A DNA stretch of 64,000 nucleotides from Branchiostoma belcheri (lineage: Eukaryota; Chordata; Leptocardii; Amphioxiformes; Branchiostomatidae): contig NW_017803357.1 in NCBI RefSeq assembly GCF_001625305.1, forward strand, positions 272,622 through 336,621. Reading direction: 5' to 3'. Below the pieces are notes generated by a model. It was not told the DNA's origin. It did no database searches and saw only the letters and a list, made by a program, of their open reading frames with translations. The translations under genes and the position numbers were made by a program. Numbering within the stretch: the stretch's first letter is position 1; each line of letters begins with the position of its first letter. Positions 42,157 to 54,500 of the stretch are shown here, in pieces.

Positions 42157-42378
42157 TAGCCTCTACCAGGCTTGAGGGCGCGGCTGGAAATAGTAGAAAT
42201 TGGCCAAATAGAGAGATAACACGCCGAGGGAGTTTAGCCATCCAGTTTACAGTTTGAGGGGNNNNNNNNNNNNNNNNNNNNAACTGTAAACTGGATGGCT
42301 AACTCCCTCGGCGTGTTATCTCTCTATTTGGCCAATTTCTACTATTTCCAGCCGCGCCCTCAAGCCTGGTAGAGGCTA
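42157..42378. mobile_element. MITE, TAGCCTCTACCAGG family (copy 5), nested, intact 9-bp TSD
   Basis: Full palindrome with arms of about 105 bp and the assembly gap in its loop. ACTAGACTG is duplicated exactly at 42148-42156 and 42379-42387. It is inserted in the right arm of an 8-bp-TSD-family element (CCAATTTGATACT before, CCGGAGATTA after). Confidence 0.87.
42262..42281. other. Assembly gap (20 N)
   Basis: Gap at the exact centre of a MITE palindrome. Confidence 0.99.
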
Positions 42379-42891
42379 ACTAGACTGTATAACAGCCACC
42401 CAAATATCTGCCCGGAGATTATTTTTATAACACTTAACCGGACCGCGGCATCTATGTCGTTACCCTGTTACGCCGGCGGTCGGGAACAGTGGAAAACAAA
42501 CACGTGGGCGTCAGGAGACGTCAGAAAAGGGCAACATCAAGCCACGGTGGGCATAGTAACGCCACAACATGGCGGACAGTCCTGACAAGAAATGTGCTTT
42601 CTAACTTGAAAAATCAGAGAACACATCCACACTATCTCATGGTTTAGATGTATTCCTATAGGATGAGATGAAATCCATCTACATTTCAGCGTCTAGTATG
42701 ATCCGTTCACGATGCTCATGGGACAATATCTTGCCAGTTTTTGTGTACAATCCTATTCTACGAAAACTGTCCTATAATTAACAAAATATAACTCTGTTCT
42801 CTTCATATCTGATTGACTTGTGATGGTTAACACTGCACTCAGACACAGACACTCACACACCCATATGTTGTAGGAGGGGTGACGTTATCGT

Positions 42892-42905
42892 GTTGCCATG
42901 ACAAC
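42892..42905 (+). promoter_or_regulatory. RFX X-box-like site upstream of Tspan-4
   Basis: GTTGCCATGACAAC is the near-palindromic RFX site with one mismatch in the second half-site. It lies 167-180 bp before the Tspan-4 ATG, nearly the same distance as the Tspan-5 site. Confidence 0.3.
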
Positions 42906-43071
42906 AGTGATTGTGTGAGCCACAATCTAGGCGTGGCGCGGATTGCTACATAAAGTCCACCTGCACCTGTCCGCAGTCACCACCTCCACACACACCAGCC
43001 GCCCAGGTCCCGCCGCGCCAACACTTCATCCTGCAGGGTTCTCACTTAGAGGGAATAAAGAAATCTTCAAC

Positions 43072-46000
43072 ATGGCGGAAGGCTGCTGTGCCTCGATTAT
43101 TAAGATTTTGCTCTTCATCTTTAACTTCATCTTCTGGGTGAGTTTTTATTTTATTTTATTTTTTTTTGTTTCCTTTAACAGGAGGATATAAAGCGGAAAT
43201 GTGATCTTTGTTTCAGAATACGGGAAGTTTGAGCATATCAATACCTAATAGTAGACTAGCTTATACCTCTAAAAACTCTGTATATAAGAATAGAACTTAG
43301 CCAAAAACCTGTATTCTTCTTGCTTTACAAATATGTATCATATAATTTTGCAGCAAAATTTTAATCTTTCAGCAAAGAAGAAAAATCATAAACGGCTGAA
43401 AATATGTGGTTACATCCTGGTAAAATCTAAATTCTCCTCGACGCCTTGCATTATTATCAATTTTAGTGTACAGATTATCAAATAAATAAGAAAAATATGT
43501 GAATGTCTGATGTTTGTTACACTTGGTATCGATCGATGAGAACAGCCGTTAGATCCATTTACAACAGACTCTAGACATTGTTTAGACAGAAGTAGAAAAG
43601 GCTGTGCAGTTCTCAAAGATGTTTACCGCCAAATCTGCCCATATAGGCCAGCTGCTTCCATGTTATTAGAAAAGAACAATGCTCGTAAAAACAAAAGGGA
43701 TTGCCTTTGAAATCGTGACCTAGATGTAGCATTTTACAACTCCATTTTAGATTTTTGTAAAGCATTGGAAGGTTCCCTACAAATACCATTGCTTACAATT
43801 AACCTTTGTACGTCCACATGGGTGTACAGAAATACCAGGCTCACTAGGTGTGACCTGTTAGATATCCGTTATGACCTACGCTTACAGGGTGTGCCCGGAT
43901 AAAACCGTTTGCCATCGAATAACAAATTTAAAGGATTTAGATAGAGCGCGTTCTCATCGCAAATTTACTACCACAAAATACAGTGTGGCAATTTAGAAAA
44001 AAAACTATTTGTACTACACAGTCAAGCTACATGTAAATGCCAGTTTAAAACGTCTTAAATTTTGCATTGACGGTAAAATATGCGTCTTAATCGTCTTATT
44101 AATTGGAGAACAGCGAAGCCAAACCAAATTGGACTACACAATATCTGAACCTGTTGATGTCACCGAACATGCAAATATCTTTGTTGCCTTAGCCGCGAAC
44201 AAAGGGCAGTTCTGTTTTCGCCAGACACAGGGAACGCAGTTCGTTTGTTACAGCGGTTAGAGTAAAACAATAAACTCACCATTTCTTTTAGAATATTTCA
44301 GCGCATTGATTTTGCATGCGGCATTAGTGAAATTAATACTAGTAATCAATATATCCTGAAGATCTTAAAAATAAAAAAAATCAATATTGGTTATTTTATC
44401 AAACCAATTAGAATTGTAACAGCTCATAGCACTCGCTGTCCATACCTGTCAAGACAGAATCTTTGGACAAATGGAGTAGAAAAATATTTCCTACGCTAAC
44501 AGTGACCCTCTAATGACTTGGAACCTTCCCATGTTAACCGCCGCCAACGCAAACAATGAGTCACTGCTGATAGCAGATCTGACCGGGTCTTTACCTTTGA
44601 TTATTCATTAAAAGAGAAAAAATGTCGTTAGCGTTGGCGTTGCCATTTTGGCGCGCGAGTCAGTTTGACCGACAAGTACGATGTGCACGTGGTTGGGCTC
44701 GTTAATGGTAGTTAGCTAGTTAGTTAATTTATCAGATTACTGGTACTGGACTTCCCTAAAGCATTCGGTGTATAAGGCGGTGCCCACCCCCTTTCTATAA
44801 CCTTAACACTCTGTCCACTAGGCCCCTGTACTTAACTACTAGTAGTGAATGTGTTTTTTTAATTAAAAAAATGTGAGGTTATAGCTATAGTTATCGTATT
44901 GCCCCTAACCTCAAACATATTGTGTATGCTCAGTTTGTCTTTTGACAAAGGGGGAAGGCGGAGCAGGTGTATATGGGTAAATGTAGCTTTCAAAAAGAAC
45001 ACTAACTACGTATTAGAAGTTCCAAAGTACAACTATTTCATAACTGGTAGCTAAGCTAACAACAACTTTATCTCAGGACAATACCGCTTGTCACTCTGGA
45101 GAGTAAAATACTTACAGTTTGGCAAAAAAATGGCACAGAAAATTTTGATTTTCAAGTCATATCTGTACGTCATTCGATCCACAGGATAGCACGGCATATC
45201 TATGAACAAATGCAAGGATGGCAATTATCATCCTCAGTAGTACTATTTCCTGTGAAGAACGCGCTGACATTTACGTAGAATGATATCTACATGATTTATT
45301 ACATGTCCATATTTTTGTATGTATGTTTATGTATTGCTTTCATAATGTGTTTAAATCCAATGCTGTTTTATACTGTTTTTATTGATGTAATTAGGGAAGG
45401 GAGCTGGTAAAGGTGACCCACCTGTTCTCCCTACCTCTCCATGCATGTGATGGATAATTTTAATAAATAAATAAAATCGTTCATCGTCAAAAACATTGAA
45501 CGCATATTTGTGAAGGTCATGACAGCTATGTGTTGACGTTTCCCCCGGTCTATCAGGTGATCGGCATCGCCATCCTGGCCATCGGCATCTGGCTGCGCGT
45601 GGACGGGAAGATTTCCAAAGTTGTGGCCGGAGAGATCGACCTGGGGTTCTTCTACACGGCGTGCTATGTGCTGATCGTGGCCGGCGCCTTCACCATGGTG
45701 GTCGGCTTCCTGGGCTGCTGGGGCGCCGTCAAGGAGAACAGGCTCTTCCTGCTGCTGGTGGGTAGCTGACGGTGGAACAGTTAACTTTCTCAATCCAAAT
45801 CCGCATTGACTTCAGAAATTACGCGACAGGTTCTATTGGTACCTCTGTAGCTGGCACCCTTAACATTTAAAAAAGAAGAAGAGACACCAAAAATCAATTT
45901 CGAAAGATATTCGATCAAGTAGACTTCTGTCTTTGATCAATATTACATATGTATCATCAAAATATTAGCGTTCCACATTGAATAGTTTGGAAGCCGTGGC

Positions 46001-49000
46001 CCTTCTAATTAGGTCACTATGTCGTCACGGAATTTTGCATAAAATATCTTGCAATAAGGTTCTTTGGTAAACGTCAATAACGAGCGCCATACATGACTCC
46101 AGGTAATATGTTTAAGACATCCTCATACCTCTTTACTCCATACATAGTCACATTTATAATGTAACAAATTAATTTATTTTGTGTACTGAAACGCATGTGT
46201 TCCCTCCACAGTTCGCCATCTTGATCGGACTGCTTGTGATTTTGGAGTTCGTTGCCGGGATCCTGGCAGTCGTCTACAGGAACGACGTATGTGTCAAAGT
46301 TTCGAGATGCTTTTCTCGGTCTTCAACCTTACGGCGAAAGATATTTGTTGTGAAGAACGAATGATATGGTTTCACAGAACACATTGGGGCAAGAATTTCT
46401 GCAATTACAAAAGAAGATATTCTGCTTCTGATTATCCTTTTACTTAGCTTTGATATTTGATGAATAGAAGTCACTGTATGCTCGTCTTTAGAAGCGAGAA
46501 GTTGAAATTGAACAAAGGAGGTCATTCATTCATTCATTCATTCATTTATTCGTTCGTTCATTCATTTATTCATTCGTTCGTTCGTTCATTCATTTCATTC
46601 CATTCATTCATTCATTCATTCCTTTCCTTCCTTTATTCCTCCACTTTGGGAGAGCCATGATCGTTAAAATACAGGGGTACACACTAAAAAGATATTAAAT
46701 ATAAAATATTTTTTTTTCTCACACAGACACATAATTAAATATAAGTAATGGATATCGTCTATTCTATGGCAATCAGTCCATTTCTATCTCGTCTTTCTTG
46801 GGCTTTATAGTTCTTTACTATTCCTGACCGCACTCTTTCTCCAAGTCCCTAATGTAAGCACTTACTGTCCACTCCTTCACAGGTGTTTCACTCTGCATCA
46901 CTTCTGTCCTATCTTCTGTCTCCTTCTGTCTCTGCATCTCTTGTCAACACACTGTCCACTCCTCCACAGGTGTTTCACTCTGCATCACTTCTGTCCTATC
47001 TTCTGTCTCCTTCTGTCTCTGCATCTCTTGTAAACACACTGTCCACTCCTCCACAGGTGTTTCACTCTGCATCACTTCTATCTTCTGTCTCCTTCTGTCT
47101 CTGCATCTCTTGTAAACACACTGTCCACTCCTTCACAGGTGTTTTACTCGCTCGTTCATTCATTCATTCATTCATTCATTCATTCATTCATTCATTCATT
47201 CATTCATTCATTCATTCATTCATTCATTCATTCATTCATTCATTCATTCATTCATTCATTCATTCATTCATTCATTCATTCATTCATTCATTCATTCATG
47301 TTTGCGTTCTTCAGCTGAACACATGGGTGAACGACGCCGTTGATAAGGCACTGAACGGTGAGCAGGTGAACGATAAGGATGCAGATTTCCAGACATTTGT
47401 TCGTGAACTTCAGGGAGAGGTATTTTAAATCTTTTTACAGCATCCTATCATTGGACCTATCACATTATTACGTCACAGTACTACTTTCGTCTTAAGTCAC
47501 AACTAAATCACCCATGCGGCATGTAATGCTGTGTCAACACAACTAGACGCAGCAAAAATCAAACATACCTTACTTTGAAAACTTTGAAATGATCTTTATT
47601 CTTTAACTGACCGTTCTTGAATGTTCTTTAGAACAGGTAAACAAACTGTGACGTAATAATGGTATAGGTCCATTGTCTAAAGTGCGACGACATTCCATTC
47701 TTAGTGTCGCACATAGAATATGCTTCTTCTAACATACATGTAACGTAAGACGGTCCTAATGTCTTAGTCCATAATAGCCTAGAGGAATAAAAAAATATAT
47801 TCGAAATGTATATCATTATGGTGATAATCATATGTACGTGTTGTTAAAGGCATTAGACATAATGGAAAAAAGACTTCTATTATCTTTTTCTTTCTAATCA
47901 AAATGTTGGGGACGTTAGATCCTCTACAATAGGCAGAGAATGCTATATGTAACGTTATGATGCTGATATCCTCAAGTTCATTCATACAGATAGTATACAA
48001 CACATGTCATATTCCGTTAAATGTTCACAATAGCCAAAAATGTACAAAACTCAGCCTGACGTTTGATTTCTCACTTCTGCAGTTTACCTGCTGTGGTCTG
48101 ACCCAAACGAGTGACTGGGACAATTCGTGTACCCAAGGACAGTGCGTGGCCTGCACTGGAAATGACTGTGTGGCCGCCACAGGATGCAGTCGGAATGTAC
48201 ACAAGGTTGGTTATCAGTTTTACTCTTACGTCTTGTCTCCTCTGTACCCATAGCTAATAGGACTGCGACTGATGACGTATTGTCGTTATGCCTTCATAAT
48301 TATGTTTACCGAAGGAAAACATATTGTTTTTACTCAATTTCCTCTTCTCCAAACACTAACCTCTGACCTGGCCAATTGTTGATGTCTGTCACCATAGTAA
48401 CTGGTGTTGGGTTATATGATGTTGCAATTTCATGGTCTGCTCTGTTCCTGTCACAATATACTAGTAGTACATGTATGTGAATGTATTTGAGTAAGAATTA
48501 ACAGGGCAGACCATGTCAAAAGGTAAACATTGTGCATTTGCTTTGCAAATGTTACTTCTCTAGTTGTCGTTATGCCTTTATAATTTGATCAAAGTGTTAT
48601 CTGCATTGAAGTCTTTACAACTGTCGGCGGTAGTATTGTGAATAGTGAACATTTTGACAGATAGATCAAGATATCTTCTAGACCAAAAACCATATATCAG
48701 TAATATCTGTGGCTATAGAGCTAACATCCTAAATACACCCCATTCCCACAGCCTTGTGTGGCCAAACTCAACCAGTTCCTTGCGGACAACATCATCATCG
48801 TGGGAGGCGTTGGGCTCGCATTCGCCTTTCTACAGGTACAGTATGCGCATTCGGTTGGCTGACAAAAACATGGAAATGATTCTAATGAAAAAAAAATTAA
48901 CAGAAATTATTTAGTCCCTGGTGGGTACAACTATTGATCGTTCAATGAATAGTTATGCGCCTAAGAATGAAAATCTAATAAATGTAACTTCATTTCTTGT

Positions 49001-49912
49001 TTTTCTTCCACTCAACACAGAACAATGCAGTCTGCAGACTATTATAATAAAGAGAGTACCTTGTATTTACAATTTGTATTACGTGCTTGTGCACATGCAT
49101 GAGATATGCCCTTTTGATACTGGATTATATATATATGAAAATTGTAATCAAAGTAGCAAAATCATATTGATTCTGCAACCAAAGCTACAGATGTTGTAAA
49201 CTTGTTCTGTAAACAAATGTTGTTTACTCGTACACGTCGCAAAAAATATTACAGAGGCAATCAGGGCTGGTTGTCAGTGCCTCACAGAATATCTCACATC
49301 AATTTATAATAAATCGTTCGCAACTAGCATAACAAAACTGAGAATCAGCGCGCATTGTCTTCAAATCGAAAAAGGTCGACAACACAACACACCAGCCACT
49401 CAGAGACTGTGTCCCACATGTAATGAGAATATTGAAGATGAATTTCACTTTGTTATGACTTGTCCCACCTATAGAAAAGAAAGAGATACATTGTTACAGA
49501 CTATTACTACTAAGACAAAGTTTACCCAATCTGGTACACAGTACGATACATTCCATGAATTATTGTCATGTCCAACTACCATATCTGCTTATGTAGGCCA
49601 ATTTTTGTACACTTTATTCCATAAGCGAGAACATATCATCAATACATGACCATATGGTTACTCAAATACTGTTTAGTAATTAAAGTTTTGTAGTATTGTT
49701 GTATTACAGCCATACATTGTACCTTGTACGATTGTTGAGCAATAAAGTTCATTCATTCATTCATTCATTCATTCATGTTGTAGAGCAGTGTCCGATTGCT
49801 AGAGATTATAAACTGTTAACTCACATGTGTTTCTGCATTTCAGATCGTCGGGATCGTGTTCGCCTGTATCCTGCGGCGGAACCTGGACGAGTCCTCGTCC
49901 AACGTGGCCTAA
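43072..49912 (+). CDS. Tspan-4: tetraspanin (CD9/CD63-like), 7 exons, 240 aa
   Basis: Coding exons are 43072-43137, 45557-45757, 46212-46286, 47315-47419, 48083-48205, 48752-48835 and 49844-49912 (stop TAA), all phase 0. The first exon differs from Tspan-1 by one residue (Ile for Thr at 12). After TM2 the motif reads GCWGAVKEN: Trp77 replaces the second cysteine of the usual pair. TM3 has Glu in ILEFVAGIL. The large loop begins FTCCGLT at 150-156 with eight cysteines, in exon 5 at relative positions 3, 4, 16, 21, 24, 29 and 35, plus PCV at the start of exon 6. I see no canonical N-glycosylation sequon; the small loop reads EIDLGFFYTACY. The tail is RRNLDESSSNVA. Exon 4 starts only about 15 bp after a long (CATT)n microsatellite, itself preceded by an 87-bp minisatellite. 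An RFX X-box-like site lies 167-180 bp before the ATG, which is in CAACATGGCGGA. Confidence 0.93.
45310..45478 (+). mobile_element. LINE 3' tail before Tspan-4 exon 2
   Basis: AGGTGACCCACCTGTTCTCC then GGATAATTTTAATAAATAAA, a non-LTR-like terminus about 80 bp before exon 2. Confidence 0.4.
46524..46630 (+). repeat. (CATT)n microsatellite, imperfect
   Basis: CATT/CGTT/TATT tetranucleotides in Tspan-4 intron 3. Confidence 0.8.
46864..47150 (+). repeat. 87-bp minisatellite in Tspan-4 intron 3
   Basis: Units start ACTGTCCACTCC at 46864, 46951, 47038 and 47120 (third unit 82 bp). Each contains a pyrimidine run and CACAG|GTGTTT, an acceptor-like site. Confidence 0.85.
47155..47299 (+). repeat. 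(CATT)n microsatellite at the Tspan-4 exon 4 acceptor
   Basis: About 36 uninterrupted repeats ending 15 bp before exon 4 (47315). Confidence 0.92.
48302..48563 (+). mobile_element. Dispersed element flanked by 22-bp direct repeats, Tspan-4 intron 5
   Basis: Flanked by TTGTCGTTATGCCTTCATAA and its one-mismatch copy (48280-48301 and 48564-48585). Homologous in inverse orientation to 40773-41050. Confidence 0.6.
49240..49777 (+). mobile_element. LINE 3' fragment (ORF2 C-terminus) in Tspan-4 intron 6
   Basis: One frame reads RLCPTCNENIEDEFHFVMTC, a Cys-rich LINE C-terminal motif, followed by a tail with AATAAAG and (CATT)n. A homologous piece lies on the minus strand in Tspan-5 intron 6. Confidence 0.65.
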
Positions 49913-50496
49913 AACTTCTGCAGCTCTGAAACACTGAGTAGTCACGTAAACCATGATCTCACCATGTTCGCATCTGTAGTTCATCTTTTATAAACAGCAT
50001 TGAAGTCACTAGTAATGGATCAATTCCTGAGAATTCTATATCGTGGACAGCTTTACTGCAATTTTGTGCTTTGAATTACAGTTTTGCATTAGAATTGACC
50101 CATGTAAGAAGGGCAACTTACAAACTTACTTTCTTTGAAGAAAATGTGATGTATTGAATACGTATGAAAATGAATTAACGACCGATAGATGCCTGTTTGT
50201 ATACTTCTATGATTCTGCCTATATGTTTGTCAGAGTCACATTATAATTGATTCCCTAAATGACGTGTGTGGAACGTTTGGTTCCTTTTCTGCAAGTCGGT
50301 CAGCCGGCCGTAATTCACGTGCCCAGGATGTGATACAGCTTTGCATGTGTAAACTAGACAGGTTTTTAGTACCTCGGCACTAGAGTTTAGCTTTGTAATG
50401 TACGTCAGTCGCCATCGATTTTGTGTTTTAATTCAATACTCTACATTGCACAGATTTAAGAACAACGTCCGTTGACTGTACATTCTTTTGTTTTGA

Positions 50497-50502
50497 AATA
50501 AA
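50497..50502 (+). terminator. Poly(A) signal AATAAA, Tspan-4
   Basis: AATAAA about 585 bp after the Tspan-4 stop and upstream of the SINE at 50723. Confidence 0.55.
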
Positions 50503-50722
50503 ATTTGCAATGATTGAAGACCGCTGCGTGGTTATGAGTATGACGTAAACTAGCAAGATGGAAGTAAAGAACCGCAAATATAACGCCACACAATAGTAGA
50601 AATTACTTTTATCATATAAATTCTCTAAACTACGCTTGAATTTATGTTCCATTTGACAATTTAGATAGTATGTTTAGTTAGTTTTGTCGGATTTCAGAAA
50701 CTAAACCATAAGGATCGTGGGG

Positions 50723-51105
50723 TCGTGTGGCGCAGTCGGTAGCGCGTTCGGCTCACACCCCAGAGGTCGCGGGTTCGAACCCTGCCCATATCACCGATCT
50801 TGTGCCCTTGGGAAAGGCACTTTGCACGACTTTCCTCACTTCACTCAGGTGAAAATGAGTACCTAGCTTCGGTTAGGGACGTCCCTCGGATAGGACGTTA
50901 AATGAAGGTCCCGTGTTTGGGGAGAGCCACACCCCACGCACGTTAAAGAACCCACCGCACTTATCGAAAAGAGTAGGGGACCTTCCCAGTGTGAGTAGTT
51001 CAAAACTTTACAGTCCGGTCTTACCCAGCTTGTACATGTACGCACATGTGCAAAACTGGTATGTTACGCCTAAAGGCGGTTTACCGGTTATGCGAAACAA
51101 ACAAA
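50723..51105 (+). mobile_element. tRNA-derived SINE, copy 3, with a different 3' body
   Basis: The head has A box TGGCGCAGTCGG and a perfect B box GGTTCGAACCC, then the same central block as the other copies (GCACGACTTTCCTCACTTCA). The downstream part differs (GGACGTCCCTCGGATAGG, AAAGAACCCACC), so it is a longer or chimeric subfamily. It lies between Tspan-4 and Tspan-5. Confidence 0.7.
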
Positions 51106-51528
51106 GGCTGGGTTATCCCAGGTGAAATGTTTCTCCACAGTAGATTACACCCGAGTCACGTTAAAATGACCCCTATGCGATAGTCAATTAAAGGTCGTCA
51201 TCCGCCGGCACGGTGACACAAAAGTACGCAGCGGTCCCTTTCTAATGCCACAAACCCAGCTTAGATAGGTCTGTTTAGATAATGACGTCATGACCCTCAG
51301 TACAGATTACTGAAGCCGAACCACACCCAGCTCTCACACACAACTGGGCTACGTCCCGCCGCGTTGCCTAGCAACACCCACGTGACACGTACGTGGGCGT
51401 GGGCATGTATTCCAAGCCCACACCTTACTTTCACACAGCTGGCTTACTAACGGGACACACCTAAAGGTCGGGCGTCGTCACTGTAGTATAACCAAAGTCG
51501 AGCTGGTCATAAAATCGTCTGATTCAAG
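51106..51528 (+). promoter_or_regulatory. Probable Tspan-5 promoter region
   Basis: GC-richer than its surroundings, with TGACGTCA at 51283-51290, an X-box at 51363 and several CACGTG/ACGTGGG motifs. No TATA box was seen near the start. Confidence 0.4.
51363..51375 (+). promoter_or_regulatory. RFX X-box consensus upstream of Tspan-5
   Basis: GTTGCCTAGCAAC fits GTNRCC-N(0-3)-RGYAAC exactly, with a 1-nt spacer. It ends 154 bp before the Tspan-5 ATG, a typical promoter position. An E-box CACGTG follows within a few bases. Confidence 0.4.
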
Positions 51529-54500
51529 ATGGCGGAGGGCTGCTGTGGAAAGTGCTCCAAGTTTATGCTGTTCGTCTTCAATCTGATATTTTGGGTAAGT
51601 TGCTGACTTCACAGTTGTAGGCATTCATAGCTATATATAGGGGAAATACACTGGCTAGTACTGTGCGTACGGGGAAGCATAATATACGGTTGTAAATCAG
51701 GGAAATGCTGTTTTAGTGGTGACACGGTTGACAGAATGATTGTTGAGATAATTTGGTTCATTTACAGCGGTGTGCACGAGTTAAACGATTACCTATCAAT
51801 GAATGTAAATACCATAACCATGTGTATATAACACTCTCGCGTCCTCTGGCGTCTTTTGAATAACAGCACTGAAATAGTTCTATAGAACGGTAAATCTTAG
51901 AGTCTTTAGCAACGGTTAACCGTACTGGGAATGCAACGTGTAGATCTACATTGTATGCCGTAGTTTGGAAGGTTTTTTTTCGGATTCCATGCACAAAAGT
52001 GTAAATACCTTCAGAAAAGCTGTCGAGTTGCTTAAACTTCAAAGCATTGACACAACGTAGACTGAAGTTGTCCAGGCTCTGTCCTGTTTAAGGGAAAGGA
52101 AAGCATTTCTCCCGGCCCATTTCGACCTGTTTAGCACGGCACGGCGAACATGAATGGGTAACCCGGTAAGGCAAATACACGGCACGAATGGTCTGTTGTG
52201 TGGCTGCGTCACTCAGCTACATGTATATTATTCAGCCTGTGTTACAACATTCTAAACGTGCCATAAGATGTGTGCACCATACATGTATGTGCATATTGAC
52301 ACCAACTACAATGGCTACAGCGTACCGTACGAAGAAAAGGGCGCATCAACAAGCAAGCCAAGCAGTCATACATGAAGGAAAATAAAGATCCAACACTGTA
52401 CCCCTCGTCTCGTGAGTTCGGATTTCTGAACGTTTATACCCAGCACAATTACATGCCTGATTTTTCTATCTTGTGCTCATACTGCAACTGTTTCCTCAGG
52501 CTCACATACATCCTACATGCATTAGATGCCGTGTTGTGAGGCCTTATCAAATCATGTTGTGTTGAAAGACGACAGCTTGCCCAATGTTTGTGTAACAGGT
52601 GTTGTTGACAGGGTAATGGGTGATCTCGGATCAGGGGTTACGGTTGTGGGAAAGTGCTGACACAGCTGGCTGATCCCTGGATAATACGGACATCACACAG
52701 TAGCAAACGTCCTTAGGCATCGATAATGTGAATGTAAGAGAACTACTTCGATGAAGGTTAGACATCCAGGTAATACGACACGCCAAAAAGCAGTTACTCA
52801 AGCAACTGGATATGATTTTGAAAACGTCAGACGTTTCAGCTAGTATCCACTAGCTTTCGTCAGTGACTGAGAGACCAGAGGGGAAATGCAGGTTTATAAG
52901 CACAAACTAAAAGAACTACTGCTTACAATGTTTCATCTCCGCGTATTGATGATATTTTAAGCTCTCAGCAAATGTTAATTTTAACGCTATATGGGATACG
53001 TGTTCCCAGTATTATCCTAACATAATTACGATCATTACATTCTCGTGTTACTTGTTTTTCACAAAGTCGTCTCGCATTACTGGTTGTTTGATTTTAAACA
53101 AAGACTAATAAGTCATCAACAACAACTGTCGGTTGTAATAACGTTATGACATAGTGCTTTGGGGAGGGGGGCTACCCAAACTTTGCTGGCTAGAGGGCAG
53201 ACACCACATAGAGGGCAGACACCACATTGTAGTGCCTAGTTAATACCTTTGAAAATCCTTTTTTCTCTTGAAAGGTTTGGTCCATGTGGGAGATTTTTGG
53301 GCTGGAAGGCACAGGTAGGGTCTAAACTTTCCTACATTGGTCAAGTTTTGTTTATTTCATCAGTTTAGTGGGCGTAGTGAGAGATGTGAGTGGTTAGGTC
53401 TTGTCTGGCCAGGCGGATGGATACCATGGAAAATGTAGGTCAAAGTTGAGGTTTAATGTTACTATCATCAGCTGTGGCGGGAATTTGAGATGGTCAACCC
53501 CCTGTTTCCTTTCTAGTTTTGGGAATCAGACCCTTGTTGCTACCTGGTGCAGAAAATTTTTTTAAGATTGAAGTATGGGCAAGTACTTTCATGAGGTGTT
53601 GAAATAGTGTATTTAAGCATGTTCCTATGGCAAGATCTAATAGTACTGTCTGCCCTGAATATTTCACCAGTCGATTCAATCCAAATGAAATACCAAAGGG
53701 TTTTCACCATAGGGATTGGCAAATGAACGTAAATTAAACTTGATTAGTGACCTAAATCAAACACTGACTGTAAAGGACACCCCCTAGACAAACATGGGCG
53801 GGACCTATGTCAGTAAGGGGGCGGGAGATGCGTTAGTTAATGTAATATGTTTTCAAGCTGCATTACGCCTATCGTTTCACGTGAGAAAGTTCATGCAGTA
53901 GTTTTTAATTTTGAAGAAAAGGAACAAGTTTGAAAAAAAGGGAACGACTTGTCAATGGCGAAACTATGTTGTAAATATCCTGACAGACTGTGTTTGCTAC
54001 ATGTACTGTCCTCCCACCAGCTAAAGTATTTGTCTGTCCCACGCAAACTACTCAGGCATTGAGACACGATGAATAGATGGAGAAGAAACATGTATACAGG
54101 ACGCCATGGTACTAACAATGGTGTGTGTGTGTGGGTGGGGGGGGGGTGTTAGAAAGAAAACAGAGCCAAACTATGATAGCCTTATTCACGTGGTCACGCG
54201 AGATTTCTTCAGTAATCTCGCTCGGTTGGCCTCGCCTAGAAGAGGCATTTCTGGAGGATGTGTGGTGGAGGGATGAAGACTAAGGTTTTGAGTGGACAAA
54301 CGTTATAAAACCGAGCAATGAGTCACACACGACATGTACATCAAAGAGTTCTACTAGAATTGACATAATAAAGAAGATGAACGCCAAGCGCTTTTCGAAA
54401 CTTTATAATTAGACAAGATATGTAAGAAAATGTCAAAGCAGGATAATTTTAAATATACTTGATGTCTAGCAGGAAAGAATGTATGATAGACAATTTTTGT

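Larger units (their letters stand above)
41055..43071. other. Tspan-3/Tspan-4 spacer
   Basis: No gene seen. It holds the MITE nest around 42157-42422. The last 250 bp, with TGACGTTA at 42880 and the X-box-like site, are the probable Tspan-4 promoter. Confidence 0.4.

Noticed and set aside
46864..47150. CRISPR-like direct repeats
   Set aside because: Units are contiguous with no unique spacers, and the genome is animal; it is a minisatellite.
46883..47428. 181-codon frame running through minisatellite and (CATT)n into Tspan-4 exon 4
   Set aside because: Repeat units of 87 bp and CATT leave the frame open. The array-wide 105-bp exon with a CAG acceptor at 47314 explains the coding part.
49455..49649. 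Active LINE reverse transcriptase gene
   Set aside because: Only the C-terminal end is present, without RT or endonuclease domains; it is a 5'-truncated fragment.
50723..50795. tRNA gene with good A and B boxes
   Set aside because: It is followed by the SINE body shared with copies at 365 and 26344, so it is a SINE head and not an independent tRNA gene.
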